Assembly: GCF_910596095.1 (NCBI RefSeq)
Contig: NC_056550.1
Coordinates: forward strand, 21,944,001 to 22,008,000
From: Thunnus maccoyii
Lineage: Eukaryota; Chordata; Actinopteri; Scombriformes; Scombridae
Length of the DNA stretch: 64,000 nt
Reading direction: 5' to 3'
Shown piece by piece: positions 37,999 through 59,442 of this stretch. Under the pieces are notes generated by a model. That model was not told the origin of the DNA and made no database searches. It was given only the letters and a program-made list of their open reading frames with translations. The translations under genes and the position numbers were made by a program. Position 1 is the first letter of the stretch; every line of letters begins with the position of its first letter.

Positions 37999-40900
37999 CG
38001 CCAACTTTTCAACTTCATGGTGTTGTGGGTAATGGAAAGAATGAGGCAATTTTGTTGTTTGTTGTTCATTTGCCTGCACATAATAGATTTATTTAAAATT
38101 TCATGAGTTTGAATGCAAGGACTATTGGTTCCCTGCTGATTGGATGCAGCACAATTTGCCTGGGGAGATGTGGAGAAAAGGTGTGTGTATGTGTTTTGTC
38201 GGTATGTGTGTGTGTGTGTGTGTTTGAACGCTTGTGTGTTTACAGTGCATTTAGTGTTTTTTTTCCGAAATTCCACCAGTTTCCGCGGGCCCCAGCCAGT
38301 GGGGGCTAATAGACATGCTTTAAGAAAATAAGGCATTTTTTGAGAACATTCTGTTTCAGTGGCAACATAAGTGAAATAACTTTAACAGGCTGTGTTCGAG
38401 CGAAAAGAAAGCAAAATAGATGCAGAAATCTGAGTGTAGATGCCATGTGGGGGCATCAGTGACACCTTTTGAAATGATTTTTCTATTGTGTGTGTGTGCA
38501 CCAAAGGGAGAGAGAGAGAAAAGTGAATGTTTACATCCCTTCACCTGTTTGAGATATGAGATACCGCTTCCATTCCTCAACTTCATTGCATGCATTGTTA
38601 TTGCTTTCCCTCCTTTGAATACAGCACATCCCATTAGAAACAGATTGAACGAGGCTGTAGAAAGGCCACTTCATCCTTGTGGGACCTCTGTGTCGGCATA
38701 GAAAACAGATCTTTTGTGTATCTTGCCCTCTAATCAAAAATACTGAGGGAATTAAAAATGGCTTTCTCCACACTGTCGCTCTCACTGACGAATCCGTATC
38801 GTGTCAAACTCTTCCGGTGAAAAGCTAGGCACATCAAGAGACCTTTGCGATGATATGTTAGGTATTTTCACTCAAAGCTGAGCTATCTCTGTTACAGTTA
38901 AGGTGTTGAGTGCCACTGCTGTTTTAATCACCATTATTTCTGTCATGATTTCATGGCTAGTGCGCTGTTCATTATTTTCTGCGAGGATCTCTGCTGTAAA
39001 AGGTCAGCAGTGACCCTTCTTGACAAGCAAATGTACAGCGGCTCTATGGAGCACGCTTGCAACACATCAAACAGGCACACAACTGCAACATGTTGATTGG
39101 GGTGAAGGGTTAACATGTTAACGTGTTGTTCTTGCTCCGCCACTGCAACATTAGCCTATTAATATCCTCTTCAAGCACGAATTATAATTAACTACAATTC
39201 AACCTTTGCTGGTCCAGTCTTATTCATCATAACAATGGCTCCTTGTCAAGCAGTCTGACTTGTTTGGACCAGAACAGTACACGTCGTCCTTTATCTCAAA
39301 AGAATACACCATGATTATAGCAGATCATCCGGTTAGTGAAGCGAAAAGAAGCCCCATAACAGTGCATGTGTCCATAACAGATTGTGGACACATGGATGGT
39401 GCTCCATGCTCGCTCTTTAGCATATGCTCGGTGGTAGTGGCTGACTCGTAGTGCCCTCAAAGTGAGAGAATGAGAACTTTAAGTGGATCTTGGGCGAAAT
39501 GGTGACTAATTTTAATTGATATACAGCCAAATCAAAGAAGGGAGTTTTATATGTGTAAGTGACAAGAATTACACAAAAGAATCAGAGGAAAAGTATTTAT
39601 TTTGAAATGCTCTATGCATTCCCTTACATTTACATTTACATACACAGCTCATAAAGAAACTACACTGTGGTCATGATATTCCATTTTTAGAACTTAACTA
39701 GGCAAACTTGTGTTTGCAGTTTCCTGAATGCAATCATATGCTGCAATCTTGCTTTAGCAATGTATGTTCAATCGCAACATTCAGTGCCAATTCTAATAAT
39801 AGTTGTGTGATGTTTGTTCAGTGTAGTATGAAATAAGGGAGTGACAGTTTGATCTGTGCATTTGCACATCAGCATTTTGATTCAGCTGCCTGGGGTTTCT
39901 GTCACATATTTAATTTATACAAAACAGCTGCATATGAACTGAATTTGTGAGTTGTGCTGTTTCACATATCACATAGCCGTCTGGTCGACATTACTTTCAG
40001 TTGACAAGGATGTGGTCAGTGGTAGCATTTGCAACGAGCAGTTAATATTTGTCATGTTAATCGTAAAAACATGCTGTTTTAAGAGTTGGTCTCTGTGTAA
40101 ATCACCTTATAACAACCCGAAGAGTTGCATCAATCTAACCCAAGCTTGTTACCATTTTTCTGGACATTTTGGCACAGGAAGATGACTTCCCCATTCTTAA
40201 TCCAGCTAAAGCAGCTCACTTGTTCTCAGAAGTTCTCACATAACATGTATCTATAAACTCTGGCATGTTCCAGGGTCCAGCAGTGAGCCCTCCGAATCAT
40301 TCAGGCCCCCCATAAATGCACCCCTGCCCTCAGTGTCGCAGTTCATTCTCTGGGGGATTGTGCCGTGGCAATGCCTGATTTACTATATAATAATTTTTTG
40401 AAATTGAGTTTCAGTGTTGCAAGTTAAGAACTGAATGGTTAACTTTTCCTCCTCTAAAAATAGCACGCATGCTTCCTTGTTTCCACCAAGCATTCATTGG
40501 TACATGGAAACAATACCAGAACAATTTTGTTTATTTGCTCCCTGAGGATTATATCAGAGTCTTTGGAAGGAAATGCGAGGCTCACAAAGAACTATTATAA
40601 GTAGTTTTAATAGCAGTTCTCTGCAGTGGATAATTTAGCCTGACCTCTTGACCTCCTTTCTATATGAAATCTAGTGAAATCATGTTTTACAATATTATTT
40701 GCCTATATAGTTTCCTGCTTCAAGAGAAAATATCATATTGAAGCTTTAAAAATTAATCCATGTAAGTGTGAATAATCATTTATACTTTCATATTAATTGC
40801 TCCCTCCCTGCTCAGAAAAACTAAAAGTAATAATGAGAGCGTCACATATGGGATGTGGTGGTTACCATGTCGACATGTTTTAGTATTTTCATGACATGTG

Positions 40901-41938
40901 TTGTGTCTAAAATAGATTGTGGAGCGGTTCTCAGCTGTTAAAGTCTAATTAGGCTATCTAATGAGTTTTATTTATTCATGTTGTTGTTGTTTTTTTTGCA
41001 ATACTTTTGGTTGATGTCAGAATTTGCTGGTCTGCTGCACATCAGTGTCCTATGTGTGCATAGTGAATGGGCTCATGTGTGAATGCATGGGTGTGTTTGT
41101 AAGGATTCATCTACCCCAGCTCTTTTAACAAGTCCTGAAATAATAATGAGAACATTGGTTGCTTCTGAGTGGGGCATGAGGAGGGAAGGAAGAGGCTGTG
41201 CAGATAGAAATAGTGAAGAAATGGAAGAGAAATTGAACCAAAATGCTGAGATAGATACAATGAGAACTCAATACCTCACACCTAGAATGAAACTTTCTGT
41301 GGGTTTTCTGTCTGAAATAGATGGGATTTTTTTTTTTTCAAAAGAGGTGTCTAGAATGTGCATATACTAAGAGCCAGGAGGAGCATTCATATCTTGAAGT
41401 ACAATGACAGTGATATTTCACAGTTCATGGATGTCTGTATATGTCCTCTTTGTGTGAAATCCCTCTAAAGCCACTCCGCATTCACATATCCTCCCTCTGC
41501 TTTCTCATTCACATTTATGATCTCTTTTCACTCTTTTATACACACTTTCTGATAGAAAAAAAAAAGTAGAAGAACACAAACTTCTGTGCATCTCATACTC
41601 AAGCCCCTTGAGGTGCTGCAGGGCCGGCTGGGAGTTGAAGTGGTCTGAGTGAGCCTGAATGTTTTTTGATTGCAGCTGGTCACTCTTCAGAAAGATCAGA
41701 TTAAATGCTGTGAAGCCAATATGAGCTCGGCCTGTTGTCCTCAAGATGGATAACCCAGCCTGGCCTCTCATCGCCTCTCTATATAAAGCCGCAATAAATG
41801 CCACGCTGCTTTTACTGAGTACTTAACTATTACTGTAAGTGTGATCGTGACGTGATCTTACTGCTCCTGATTTTTTTTGCCTTCGTTTTAAGATAGAGCT
41901 ATGTAAAATGCCATTTTTCTGATGCAGCTGCTGTAACA

Positions 41939-41944
41939 TTTATT
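41939..41944 (-). terminator. Candidate poly(A) signal of rprml
   Basis: TTTATT on the plus strand (AATAAA on the minus strand), about 1.1 kb beyond the rprml stop codon. It would give a long AT-rich 3' UTR covering 41939-43022. Inferred from position only. Confidence 0.3.
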
Positions 41945-43022
41945 TAAAAAAGGATCCTATTAATTCTAAAGGTGCACCTGCTATTGCATTAATGTATTCG
42001 CTTAAGTAAAGATCAGATCTGATTAGATCTGAAGGCAGAGATGGATCAGACAACATTTCACAATCTGATTTAAGTTAAAAATTACAAAATAAATCACCCT
42101 TTGGAGATTGGCATAGGTGTTCATACAGTGAGTAATAATGAAATTATAGGTTTAAAGAGTTAAACACAATGTTGGAAGAAAAAAATCCCTTCAAACATGA
42201 TTTTCTGATCCCTAATCTATCAAAAAGATTTAAGCAGTTTTGGGATGATATGCATCATGTTGATTAACAGATGACAAGGCTTAATGTGGTCAGTTTAATG
42301 TTTTAATTCCATGCTGCAATTCAAACTTCTTTTGGTACAAAATAATTCATGCAGCATCAGTGATTTCAAAAAGTGCAAAACGGGTCCAGAAATCACTTTA
42401 CAGATCAATTAGCGAGCATGCCAAACATGACCAGAATCACTCCATAAAGCTGTGTTGTTGAGTTTGTTGAAAAACATGCAAGATTTCAGTAGAGTGTATT
42501 TACCAAATGAGACCAAGAAAAATACTTTGTATAGAGAATACCCACATATCCATCACGTCCACAGAGTTCACTAGCAGACGTGGAACTATAAGAATTCACA
42601 ATCATGCTTTTTGACAGCTTTAAAAAACATTCATTAACAATTATTTTAAATGAACAGAAACATAAATGAAATAACTCAACAAAAAATGAGGTAACAGCTT
42701 GTAAACATTTTCGTCACTTTGTTCAAGTTGGCAATATTGAATTCACTCAAAAGAATCAACAGATCGGCCCACGTGTAAACAACTGTCCGTCTTTTACGCA
42801 CAAGCTTTACGCACAAACATTGGTCGCTGGACTACTTTCCTGTAGTCATTTTTCGGAAGGAAATGTGAAGTTTTTGCATATCTTTCCTCGCTAAGACACA
42901 CAGAGAGCGTCTTTTTTATAGGTACATGCAGATGCAGATGCAGATCTGCGGTTGTAAACGCGAATTAGATCCCCACACCGGATCTCCGCTTCAGTTCTCC
43001 ACAGTACCAGCTCAACCATGCT

Positions 43023-50808
<7,786 letters not shown>

Positions 50809-53800
50809 ATGGGAACTCTTTTACACCGTCTACTGATAATCTTCTTTGTGGCATCGGAATCAAAAGTTCACGGTAAGATGTTTCTTTTTTTTTCAGTATT
50901 CTCCTTGTGGCTACTTCTAAAACTTTCACCTGCCTCGTAGACCTGGGGGTGTTCCCGCCCGACATGAAGTGCATCTGTTATTAATATCTACTGTAAAGGC
51001 GCTGCTGATCAAGAGTTGTTCAATATAATTATGCTTAACTTGACACAGAGTAATTCACTGTTGGTTGAGCTGAATTGAGCGACACTGTTGGTTGTAATTG
51101 CGCTGCCGCTGCGCCGTTGGAGCTTTCTCCAGCTTTCCTTATAAGGGAGTGAAAAATACTCGGGATGTGTTTCCTCAGTAGGAAGACCAGGGGTCCTTCC
51201 ACAGGTTCCCTGGGGCTCCACAGCCAAATCAAGAATAATTAACAGCAAATATCAGACAATGTATAAAAGTGAGTTTTTACTGCACTTTTCCCCCCAATTA
51301 AGTCATAAATAAAACAAACACCATGACAGACTTTTCTATAAATCCATCTTTATATATCTTATCTTATTTGGAATTTAGACTAAAGTCAATTCTAAATAAA
51401 CTCAAGTGCTGTAAAGTCAAGTGCTCAAGTATGGTGCTCTCAATTTATCAGAATCCATCAGTTGTGTGTATTCACTTCCGGGACTCTTGACTATGACACT
51501 TGATTTGAGAGCTGATATGATTTCAGGAAGTTAATCAAGAGTTAAATTAAACATTTCACTTTTCCTAGATTTTATCAGATTGCTGATTTTTACAGTCTGA
51601 GGTAAATTGTTGTGCTGCCTGTGATAAACTTTAGCCAGCCACACCCATAAAGAGCGATGCCAGATAACACACAGAAAAGAGATTATTTATTTCTTGGCTT
51701 GTATTGAATGGAAAGTTTGTTTGCAGTTTGCTTACATGGTTACATGACTCTTTTGTTTAAGAAAAAAAAAAAAAGCTCTCTCAGAAAAGATGAGGATTTG
51801 AATCCTTAAAGTTGTGTGCAAACTGTATTCATCAAGCACAGCACTCGAAGACTGAATCTGATGGCTGGTTTCTGCAGCTGAACAGAGCTGCGTGACACAA
51901 GAATGGCAGGTCATTTTGAAAGGAAATGTGGTTAAGTCAAATGTGAAGGCATGATTGAAATGTGTGGCAGGAAATAACATCTACGTGTATAATCTAATTC
52001 TAATATAATCCCCCCCCACAGTGAAAAGAAGAAAATGTATTTTTTGTCACATTTGTGTTGGTATGATTGTCACAGGTTCCAACATCTGCACATCACGAGG
52101 AGTCACTACTTGTCAACAGTGTTTGGCTGTTCACCCCAGCTGTGCTTGGTGCTCTCAGGAGGTAAAAACAACCAGAAAAGATCCACATTACATACATTCT
52201 GTGTCTGCGATCCTCCCATTCACTGCGCAGTGCAGCATGTCAGAACAGAAACCTCATTTCCCAACAGCATTCTTCCCATTGTCATCCATGATATTTGTTC
52301 ATGCCGACTCTTCAACATGCTTACTCACTGTAGCCTCTGCAGATGACATTAAAAATAATAGAGAATTGGCATTGGCCTCGGGGCTCCTCTACTTAGGAGT
52401 GTCTTGAGTCTGCTATTAGGTGGCTAAATTATAGCATCTCATAAATGCAAACCTAAGATGTCTGAGTGCTTAACAGAATTGATGGGGTTGTTTCAGGAAT
52501 TTGGGAAGGGAGGGCACAGTGAATCCCGCTGTGACTTGAAGCAGAATCTGCTGGATGGAGGGTGCCGTGAAAAGGCTCTGGAATTTCCCTCCAGCACCAT
52601 GACTATCGGGAAGGACGCTCCGCTCAGTGACAAGGCCTCAGGGACAGCCGACGATGTGACTCAGATAAAGCCTCAGAAACTCCATATGGTGCTAAGATCA
52701 GGTACACAACCAGACATCCCCCATGGGTCCTCAAGGGGCTCCCCAGAAAAATGGGGAATATTTTCATTTCACTATTATCTCATTGACTATAGTTATAGTT
52801 AGCCCAGTGAGAGAATGTATAAGAATGACTATTCTGTTCATAGGTTTCACACTATTCACTGTTAATCTGCCAATCTAAAGACAGTTATGAACTAAATCTT
52901 ATCAGATGGGGATCCCTGAGACTACATACTATCAAATACAGGTCTGTGGCCTGATGTGTATCAATTTGGGGGTCCTAACAACCTTACAAGTCCAGATACA
53001 CACACCCTTATGTGACCATACACCACAGACCATGCACAACACAACAGACTGATTTCTATGTTGTTCAATATTTTTTCATTTCATTTGAAAGAGATTAAAT
53101 TTTGAGGGAAAGCAGTTGATCTCATTTAATTTGCCATCCTCTGCTAACATTCCTTATTTGTCCTCTTCCACTCCTCCACCTTTGTGGCCTGTTCTCCCCC
53201 TCTCAGGTGATGCCAAGCGCTTCACTGTGTCAGTGAAACAGGTGGAGGATTACCCAGTGGACCTCTACTATCTGATGGATCTTTCATATTCAATGAAGGA
53301 TGACTTGGCTCGCCTTCGTACCTTGGGCAATGAGCTGGCCATAGCCATGGGCCGGACCACAAGCAACCTGCGCATGGGGTTTGGAGCCTTTGTGGATAAG
53401 ACCATGTCCCCTTACATGTACATCTTTCCTCCAGAGGCAGTGGAAAACCCTTGCTATGGGTAGGTGGGGAGGTTGTTGTCGGTGTTACGTCTGAGGAGAC
53501 GATTTTCCAATATTCGGAGAAAGTCTGTCCAGTTATGTTTAACAACGTAATTGATTTTTCACCTTCACTGATTTCCCATTCCTGCTTCACCTGTTCAACA
53601 TATATAGGAGTGGCGACACATGCCAAGCTCAATTTGGGTTCAAGAATGTGCTGTCACTGACGGAGAAGGTAGCGCGCTTCACTGAGGAGGTGGAGAAACA
53701 GCAGGTGTCTAGAAATAGAGACGCTCCAGAGGGTGGATTTGATGCTGTCATGCAGGCAGTGGTGTGCAAGGTATAAAAATAAAATAAAAAGAACACACCC

Positions 53801-56800
53801 ACAGATACACATGCTCACAGTATGGGAATATGAATTGTATGTTAGTCTTTCCTTTACCTGTCATATTTTACTTCCATCAACATATAGGACAAGATTGGCT
53901 GGCGTCCAGATGCCTCGCACCTTCTGGTGTTCACCACTGATGCCAAAACTCACATTGCTCTGGATGGACGTATTGCTGGCATCGTCCAGCCCAATGATGG
54001 ACTGTGTCACCTTGGTAGTGACAACATTTACAACAAATCTACTGTACTGGTAAAGGGAAAAATTCAAGTACATCATTATATAATCTTGGTTTTTAGTGGT
54101 TTTTGGGGTTGTTGGACAAGTCTGCTTCTGTTGAAAACTATTTGCTCCCTGTATCTTCCAGGATTATCCCTCTTTGGCACTTATGACTGAGAAAATGTCT
54201 GAAAACAACATTAATTTAATTTTTGCTGTGACCAACTATGTAGTGCCACTCTACAAGGTAAACAAACTGCTTATGCCACTCACTACATGAGGTTATTTAT
54301 ATGAAAAACATAAACTGGGTCACCATCTTCCTTTCATGTCTCTCTAGGAGTACAGTAAGCTCATTCCAGGCACAACTGTGGGAACGCTGTCCGATGATTC
54401 TGGGAATGTTATTCAGCTCATTGAGGAGGCTTATGCTGTAAGAAATTCCTGAGCTTTGGACAATAAATGGAGCATGCAAATTGATGTTGTCTTAGTAAAA
54501 GTGCAAACTTAGCTATTTAATGTGTAATTAATAACTTTATTGTGAGCAGAAAATTCGCTCCAAAGTGGAGCTGGAGCTGATTGGAGTCCCAGAAGAGTTG
54601 AATCTCTCCTTCAATGCCACTTGCCTGAATGGAGAGGTCATCCCTGGACTTAAGTCTTGCACTGGCCTTAAGATCGGAGACACGGTACGTTGAGATGTTG
54701 ATATGTCCCACAGCTAGTATGTGCAGACTATCACAGAAACTTTTCCTTCTCTTCAGGTGTCATTCAGCGTGGAGGCACAGCTGCGTGGCTGCCCCAAGGA
54801 GAAGAGCCGCACTTTTACTATCAAACCTCTAGGCTTCAAGGATTCCCTGGAGGTCACGGTGGAGTTTGCCTGTGGATGCAACTGTGAGGCAAAGGCCGAA
54901 CCCAACAGCCCCCTCTGTAGCAACGGCAACGGTACCTACGAGTGCGGCGTGTGTCAGTGTCACCAGGGTCGCCTTGGCCCACGATGTGAGTGCTCAGTGG
55001 AGGACTACAGTCCCTCTGATGATGCCAATTGCATCCCAAAGCCGGGGAGCCCTATCTGCGGTGGGAGAGGCGACTGTTTGTGCGGACAGTGCTCCTGCCA
55101 CGCAAATGGGTTTGGTCAGGTGTGGGGCAAATACTGCGAGTGTGACGATTTCAACTGCCTGCGCTTCAAAGGGGCACTGTGCTCTGGTGAGTAGATATAC
55201 TTCTTTCTGTCATGATAACTGTTTATTCGCAGTCTCATTGTTAGAGTTTTACCAACAATTAGAACAAAAGCACTGGCTGATAAGGGTTGGTTCATCCAAA
55301 GTACAAAAAACATATTTTCACTCTTACTTATGTGACCTTAGTTTGAGATTTCTGCTGTCATCATAAAAACAGTGCAGGCAAATTAAATTATTTGTCTTGC
55401 TTAAGTGATTAAAATATTATCTTTTTCCAGAAATGTTCTGGTTATGCTGAATGATCCACAGACTATCCAGTGAATAGTTTTGATGTGAACTACTCTCTTA
55501 AAAGTTCTTTATGTAAAAACTGTGAAGCAATTTACATGTATTAATCTTTTTTATTGCGTGAATGGGCTGTAATGCAACTTAAAAAATTAGACCTTCCCCG
55601 TCTTTCTCGCTTGCCTGTAACAGCCTGTGGACTGATTTCTAAGTGAAGGACTTGGGCTGGTTTTTCCCCAGAAATCCAGCAGATGTGACGTTTTTCCACA
55701 TTCTCGAGTGCCTTGCTTCTCTCCCGCTAACATCAACAAATGACTCGCACTCACCACAACAAAAACTGTGCTAACTTATCCAACTAGAAACACCCTGCAA
55801 ATATTAGCTCTCCAAGTCTGTTACCCACCAGGTTGGCTGGTGGCTAGCCGCCTAACCATGCCAGCAAATCACTGTTTCTGGCTACAGTACCTTTGTTTTT
55901 TGGGGGGTTGAGACGGCTAGCTCCCTCCGTCCATCACCACACATTTCACAACAAAACAGCAGCATGTTGCTCCCCTGCCACAGCACGTTACTCCAAGGCC
56001 ATAGCATGACGCTCCTCAGACGCAGCTCGCTGAGCTTACCAGTGTTTAGTAAAAACGGTTGGTAAACAAAGTTGGCTGTTTGTGGGTCAGGTCGGGTTTG
56101 GGTGGTTGATTAACACATATTTTTTCGGGTCAAGTGGTGCACATTGGCTCTCATAAGTGGTTGGGTGGGTGCAGGTATTAAAAAACCCTGACCTGCATGT
56201 GAGCGTGCACTCGCAGAGTTGGGGTAAGGAGAGGGGGTGGGTGCTGAAGCACAGTGCAACACAACATTAGAGATCTTTTATGTTATTATGAGAAGTGTAA
56301 CCGAGGAAAAAGACATCACCTGCAAGTCTTGCGCCACTGCTCGCTCACGCTGACGGAGTGTGAGCACATGGATGCACACTGACTGCAGCTCACTTAACAG
56401 CCACCGGTGTCACTGATGAGAAAGAATTTCTGATTCTTACATATAGAACCTTTAAATCTCATTTGTCATCGCTCTGAGCACCACATACTAGACTCCATTT
56501 ACATCCACTGAATAAAGAAGCCGGAGATCGGCAACAGATATCTCAAAATCTGGGCACATAAAACCACAATTATCTGCATGGCTAGATACCACAAAAGGTA
56601 AATGACAAAATAGGATTTTTTTTCCCTTTACTTTATGTCAATGTTGGCAGGAAAGATGAGCTTGCCCTTTCCTTCCTTTTCCCTGCTCTGAGGGCTCAGC
56701 TGACCATGGAACATACTCTGCCTGTTTCTAGTCACTTTCAGTCTGTAAACAGACTTTTGACAGTTTACATGGTTTTCTGTTACATAGCTCAAAAGATCAA

Positions 56801-59405
56801 AAATCCACAGCTTTCCCAAAACTAATGTCCTATACTATATGGAATTCCCGGTTGCTTATAAAAGATGTGTAAATAATTGCATCGTTTAGCAGCTAAACAT
56901 AAACAGTAATGTTTCAAATGACCGGTCCTCTGTGAGGCTTGTAAACTTGGCGTGTGTTCTCTATTAAAGGCTGGTCGGTGGACACACTCAATTACTGCTG
57001 CCGGAGTTTGATTGGTGTTCTTACCACTCTCAGCGGTGCGGAGTGGTGTGTTATCACTCCCTATTACAAGTCTGCACAGCTCATTGCACAGTTACTCAAT
57101 CACAGTGATAAAACTTTAATAGGCTTTGTCATTAGGTAATTTAATGTAAAAGCAGTTTGGGCCTGTGATTGTAAGGAGAGGGAAGAAGAGCAAAAGCAGA
57201 ATGGAAAAACTGCTCTTTTATCTTTCACATGCATTTAGCAGAGCAAACTTAAGCATTGCGTACCGAATCTGAATCAATATATAGAGTTACAAGAGACTCA
57301 TGTTTAACATTTTATTGCATATAGTGATGTCACCGGGGTTATCTTGTTTTTTTGACTTGGACTTTTAACACAAAGGCTGTATTAGAAACTGGGCAAGTTG
57401 AGCTTGAGAGATAATTAATGAAAGTCCACTGGTGTATGCTTTTAACATAAAATCACAAGTAAAAAGTGCAATTTTTGCACAGTAATGGACTTTTGCTTTG
57501 TATAAACTGAACTGAGAAGGCCAATATTTTGACATGAAAGAATTACTCATCACAACATCTTATCAGCAGTTTCAATATAAAGGAATATCTTTGAGTTATT
57601 TTGACAATCCAAAGCTAAACAAAACCTGAATCACATACTGGGGGCCCCTTGTGGGAGGACCATGACCTAAGGATAAGATAGAGGGTCATGAGTGTGTTAG
57701 CAAGCTGAAATTATCCAGGAATATGACATGTTTATATCAACAAGGAAGAAGTTGGAGTCTTTCACAAAAGCAAGTTGTTTTTCTGAGACATCTATTAAGG
57801 CATTTAGTGATGACACCCAGGGCTTGGGTGCATACACTCACCTCGCCCACGCACTTACACACACAAGGCTGGAACTGGTGTAAGACAGTCCACAGAGCTC
57901 AATTTTGGAACCGCTAAGTTGCTGTGTCTCAGTACAGTCATGACGTCTTGTCTTCGAAGAACAAGCGTCCCTCGGCCCCAGCTCAATTGGAGCTACCGTG
58001 ACCCAGAGCTCCATAAAGCTCCATCTCTGTGTATTTCTTCCTCTGCTGAGGGGCTGTGGGACCGGTGCAGGGCAGGAGTCAGCAAGCAAAGCCCCAGGGC
58101 CCATAAATATGAGGCAAAAGAGTACAGGGAAGTTTGCACTCCTCTGTTGGCAATTTGCCCAACCTCCTCTCTCTCCATTCCCACTTTCTTAATCCTGTTT
58201 CCTCTCCTCATCTAACTGTGTCTGTTTTACTGTTCTGTGTTTATCCCTGTTTTTGTCCTTTTATCATGCCCCCACCCACCCGTCCGTGTAAACCTTCTCT
58301 AAAGCCCAGGCATGTGATTAATGGGCAGGATTACTGTGCAGCCTCACAGAGAGAAGGGGATGATGTAAACCTAAAAACTCCCTTTTATGTGTGTGAATCA
58401 ACTTTACAACTAATAAGGAAATAACAAGACAACTACTCACTCCTGTCAAGTTTAAGTGCTGTGCGCTGCAAATATTAACTGACAATGTAGTCCTACAATG
58501 TTTTTAACACCAGCAACATAAAAAATTGCAGATTGCTCCTCACATCTTAGCTGTTATCTTGTCGACAGTAAGAACAATTGCTCAGTGATAACATTATTTG
58601 TGACACAGTTAACCGTTAACTAATCAAAGAACTAGCATGTCTGATCCCATCCCTGCTATGAACACATTCTGAAAGCGAAACATGCAGTTGACAGGATGGT
58701 GACTGGGGAATTGTTTCCTTGAGTTTTCCTTGAGTTTACTACTCCGGATGATTTGTTTTGAGCTCTGGAATTAGGAACCCTTGAACCCTTTGTGATATTT
58801 CACCAGTCGCTCATTCAGTCTGACCCAGCTGGCCAGTGACTCACTCACTTTGCTCTTAGTCATCTATTGCCAAATCCTGTTTGGTTTCCTGCTAAGAACC
58901 TTGTTATCTAAGGGTCTCTGACTTTGTTTCTAAGGTGTGTCGATGTGGGGAGTCTCTGTAATCCAGAGAGAGAAGCTCGCCTCCTCATACTGTCAGCAGA
59001 CGGTTGCGTCATTTTCACACTGTTGCTAGAAAGACATGGTTATTGTGCCCTCTACACTTGGGCAGAGTCACAGGAAGTGTTTGTGTCTGTGTATCTGTGT
59101 GTGTGTGTGCCTGCCTGTGAGGAGATAGGAAATCATTAGTCGTCGCTTTCAGAAAAGCATATTTCCTGCCTTTGTGTGGACTTGAATGATTAGGATGTGT
59201 AATGTCCGTTACCAAGTAAGATTACTTTTAAAAACAACGAGTTATGTTGTTACTAAGCATTGTTTTAGATTAGATATGTAAATGGTTATTTAAAACTAGA
59301 GCTCCACAACAAAACTTACTCACACTCTTAAATAAGTAACTCATTAAAGTACCTTTGCAGCACTACTTGAAAGGCAAATAATGTATGGCCGCTGCTTTCA
59401 GATGT

Positions 59406-59442
<37 letters not shown>

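Larger units (their letters stand above)
31746..41938. other. Long gene-poor interval between prr29-like and rprml
   Basis: About 10 kb without a recognisable exon, apart from the LINE relic and microsatellites listed separately. Parts are low in repeats and rich in TAAT-type motifs (around 34020-34120, 36220-36560 and 38900-39500) and could hold regulatory elements, but this cannot be shown without comparison to other fish. Confidence 0.4.

Noticed and set aside
37773-38336. 187-residue minus-strand open frame
   Set aside because: Its length depends on a long TG/CA microsatellite (poly His-Thr), and the rest resembles no protein.
41083-41370. 95-codon plus-strand open frame
   Set aside because: Biased composition, no flanking splice sites in phase with anything, and no recognisable domain.
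24337-43022. Search for pnmt, pgap3 and erbb2 exons after tcap
   Set aside because: No open frame or splice-flanked segment matched their conserved motifs; the only coding exons seen belong to the prr29-like gene.
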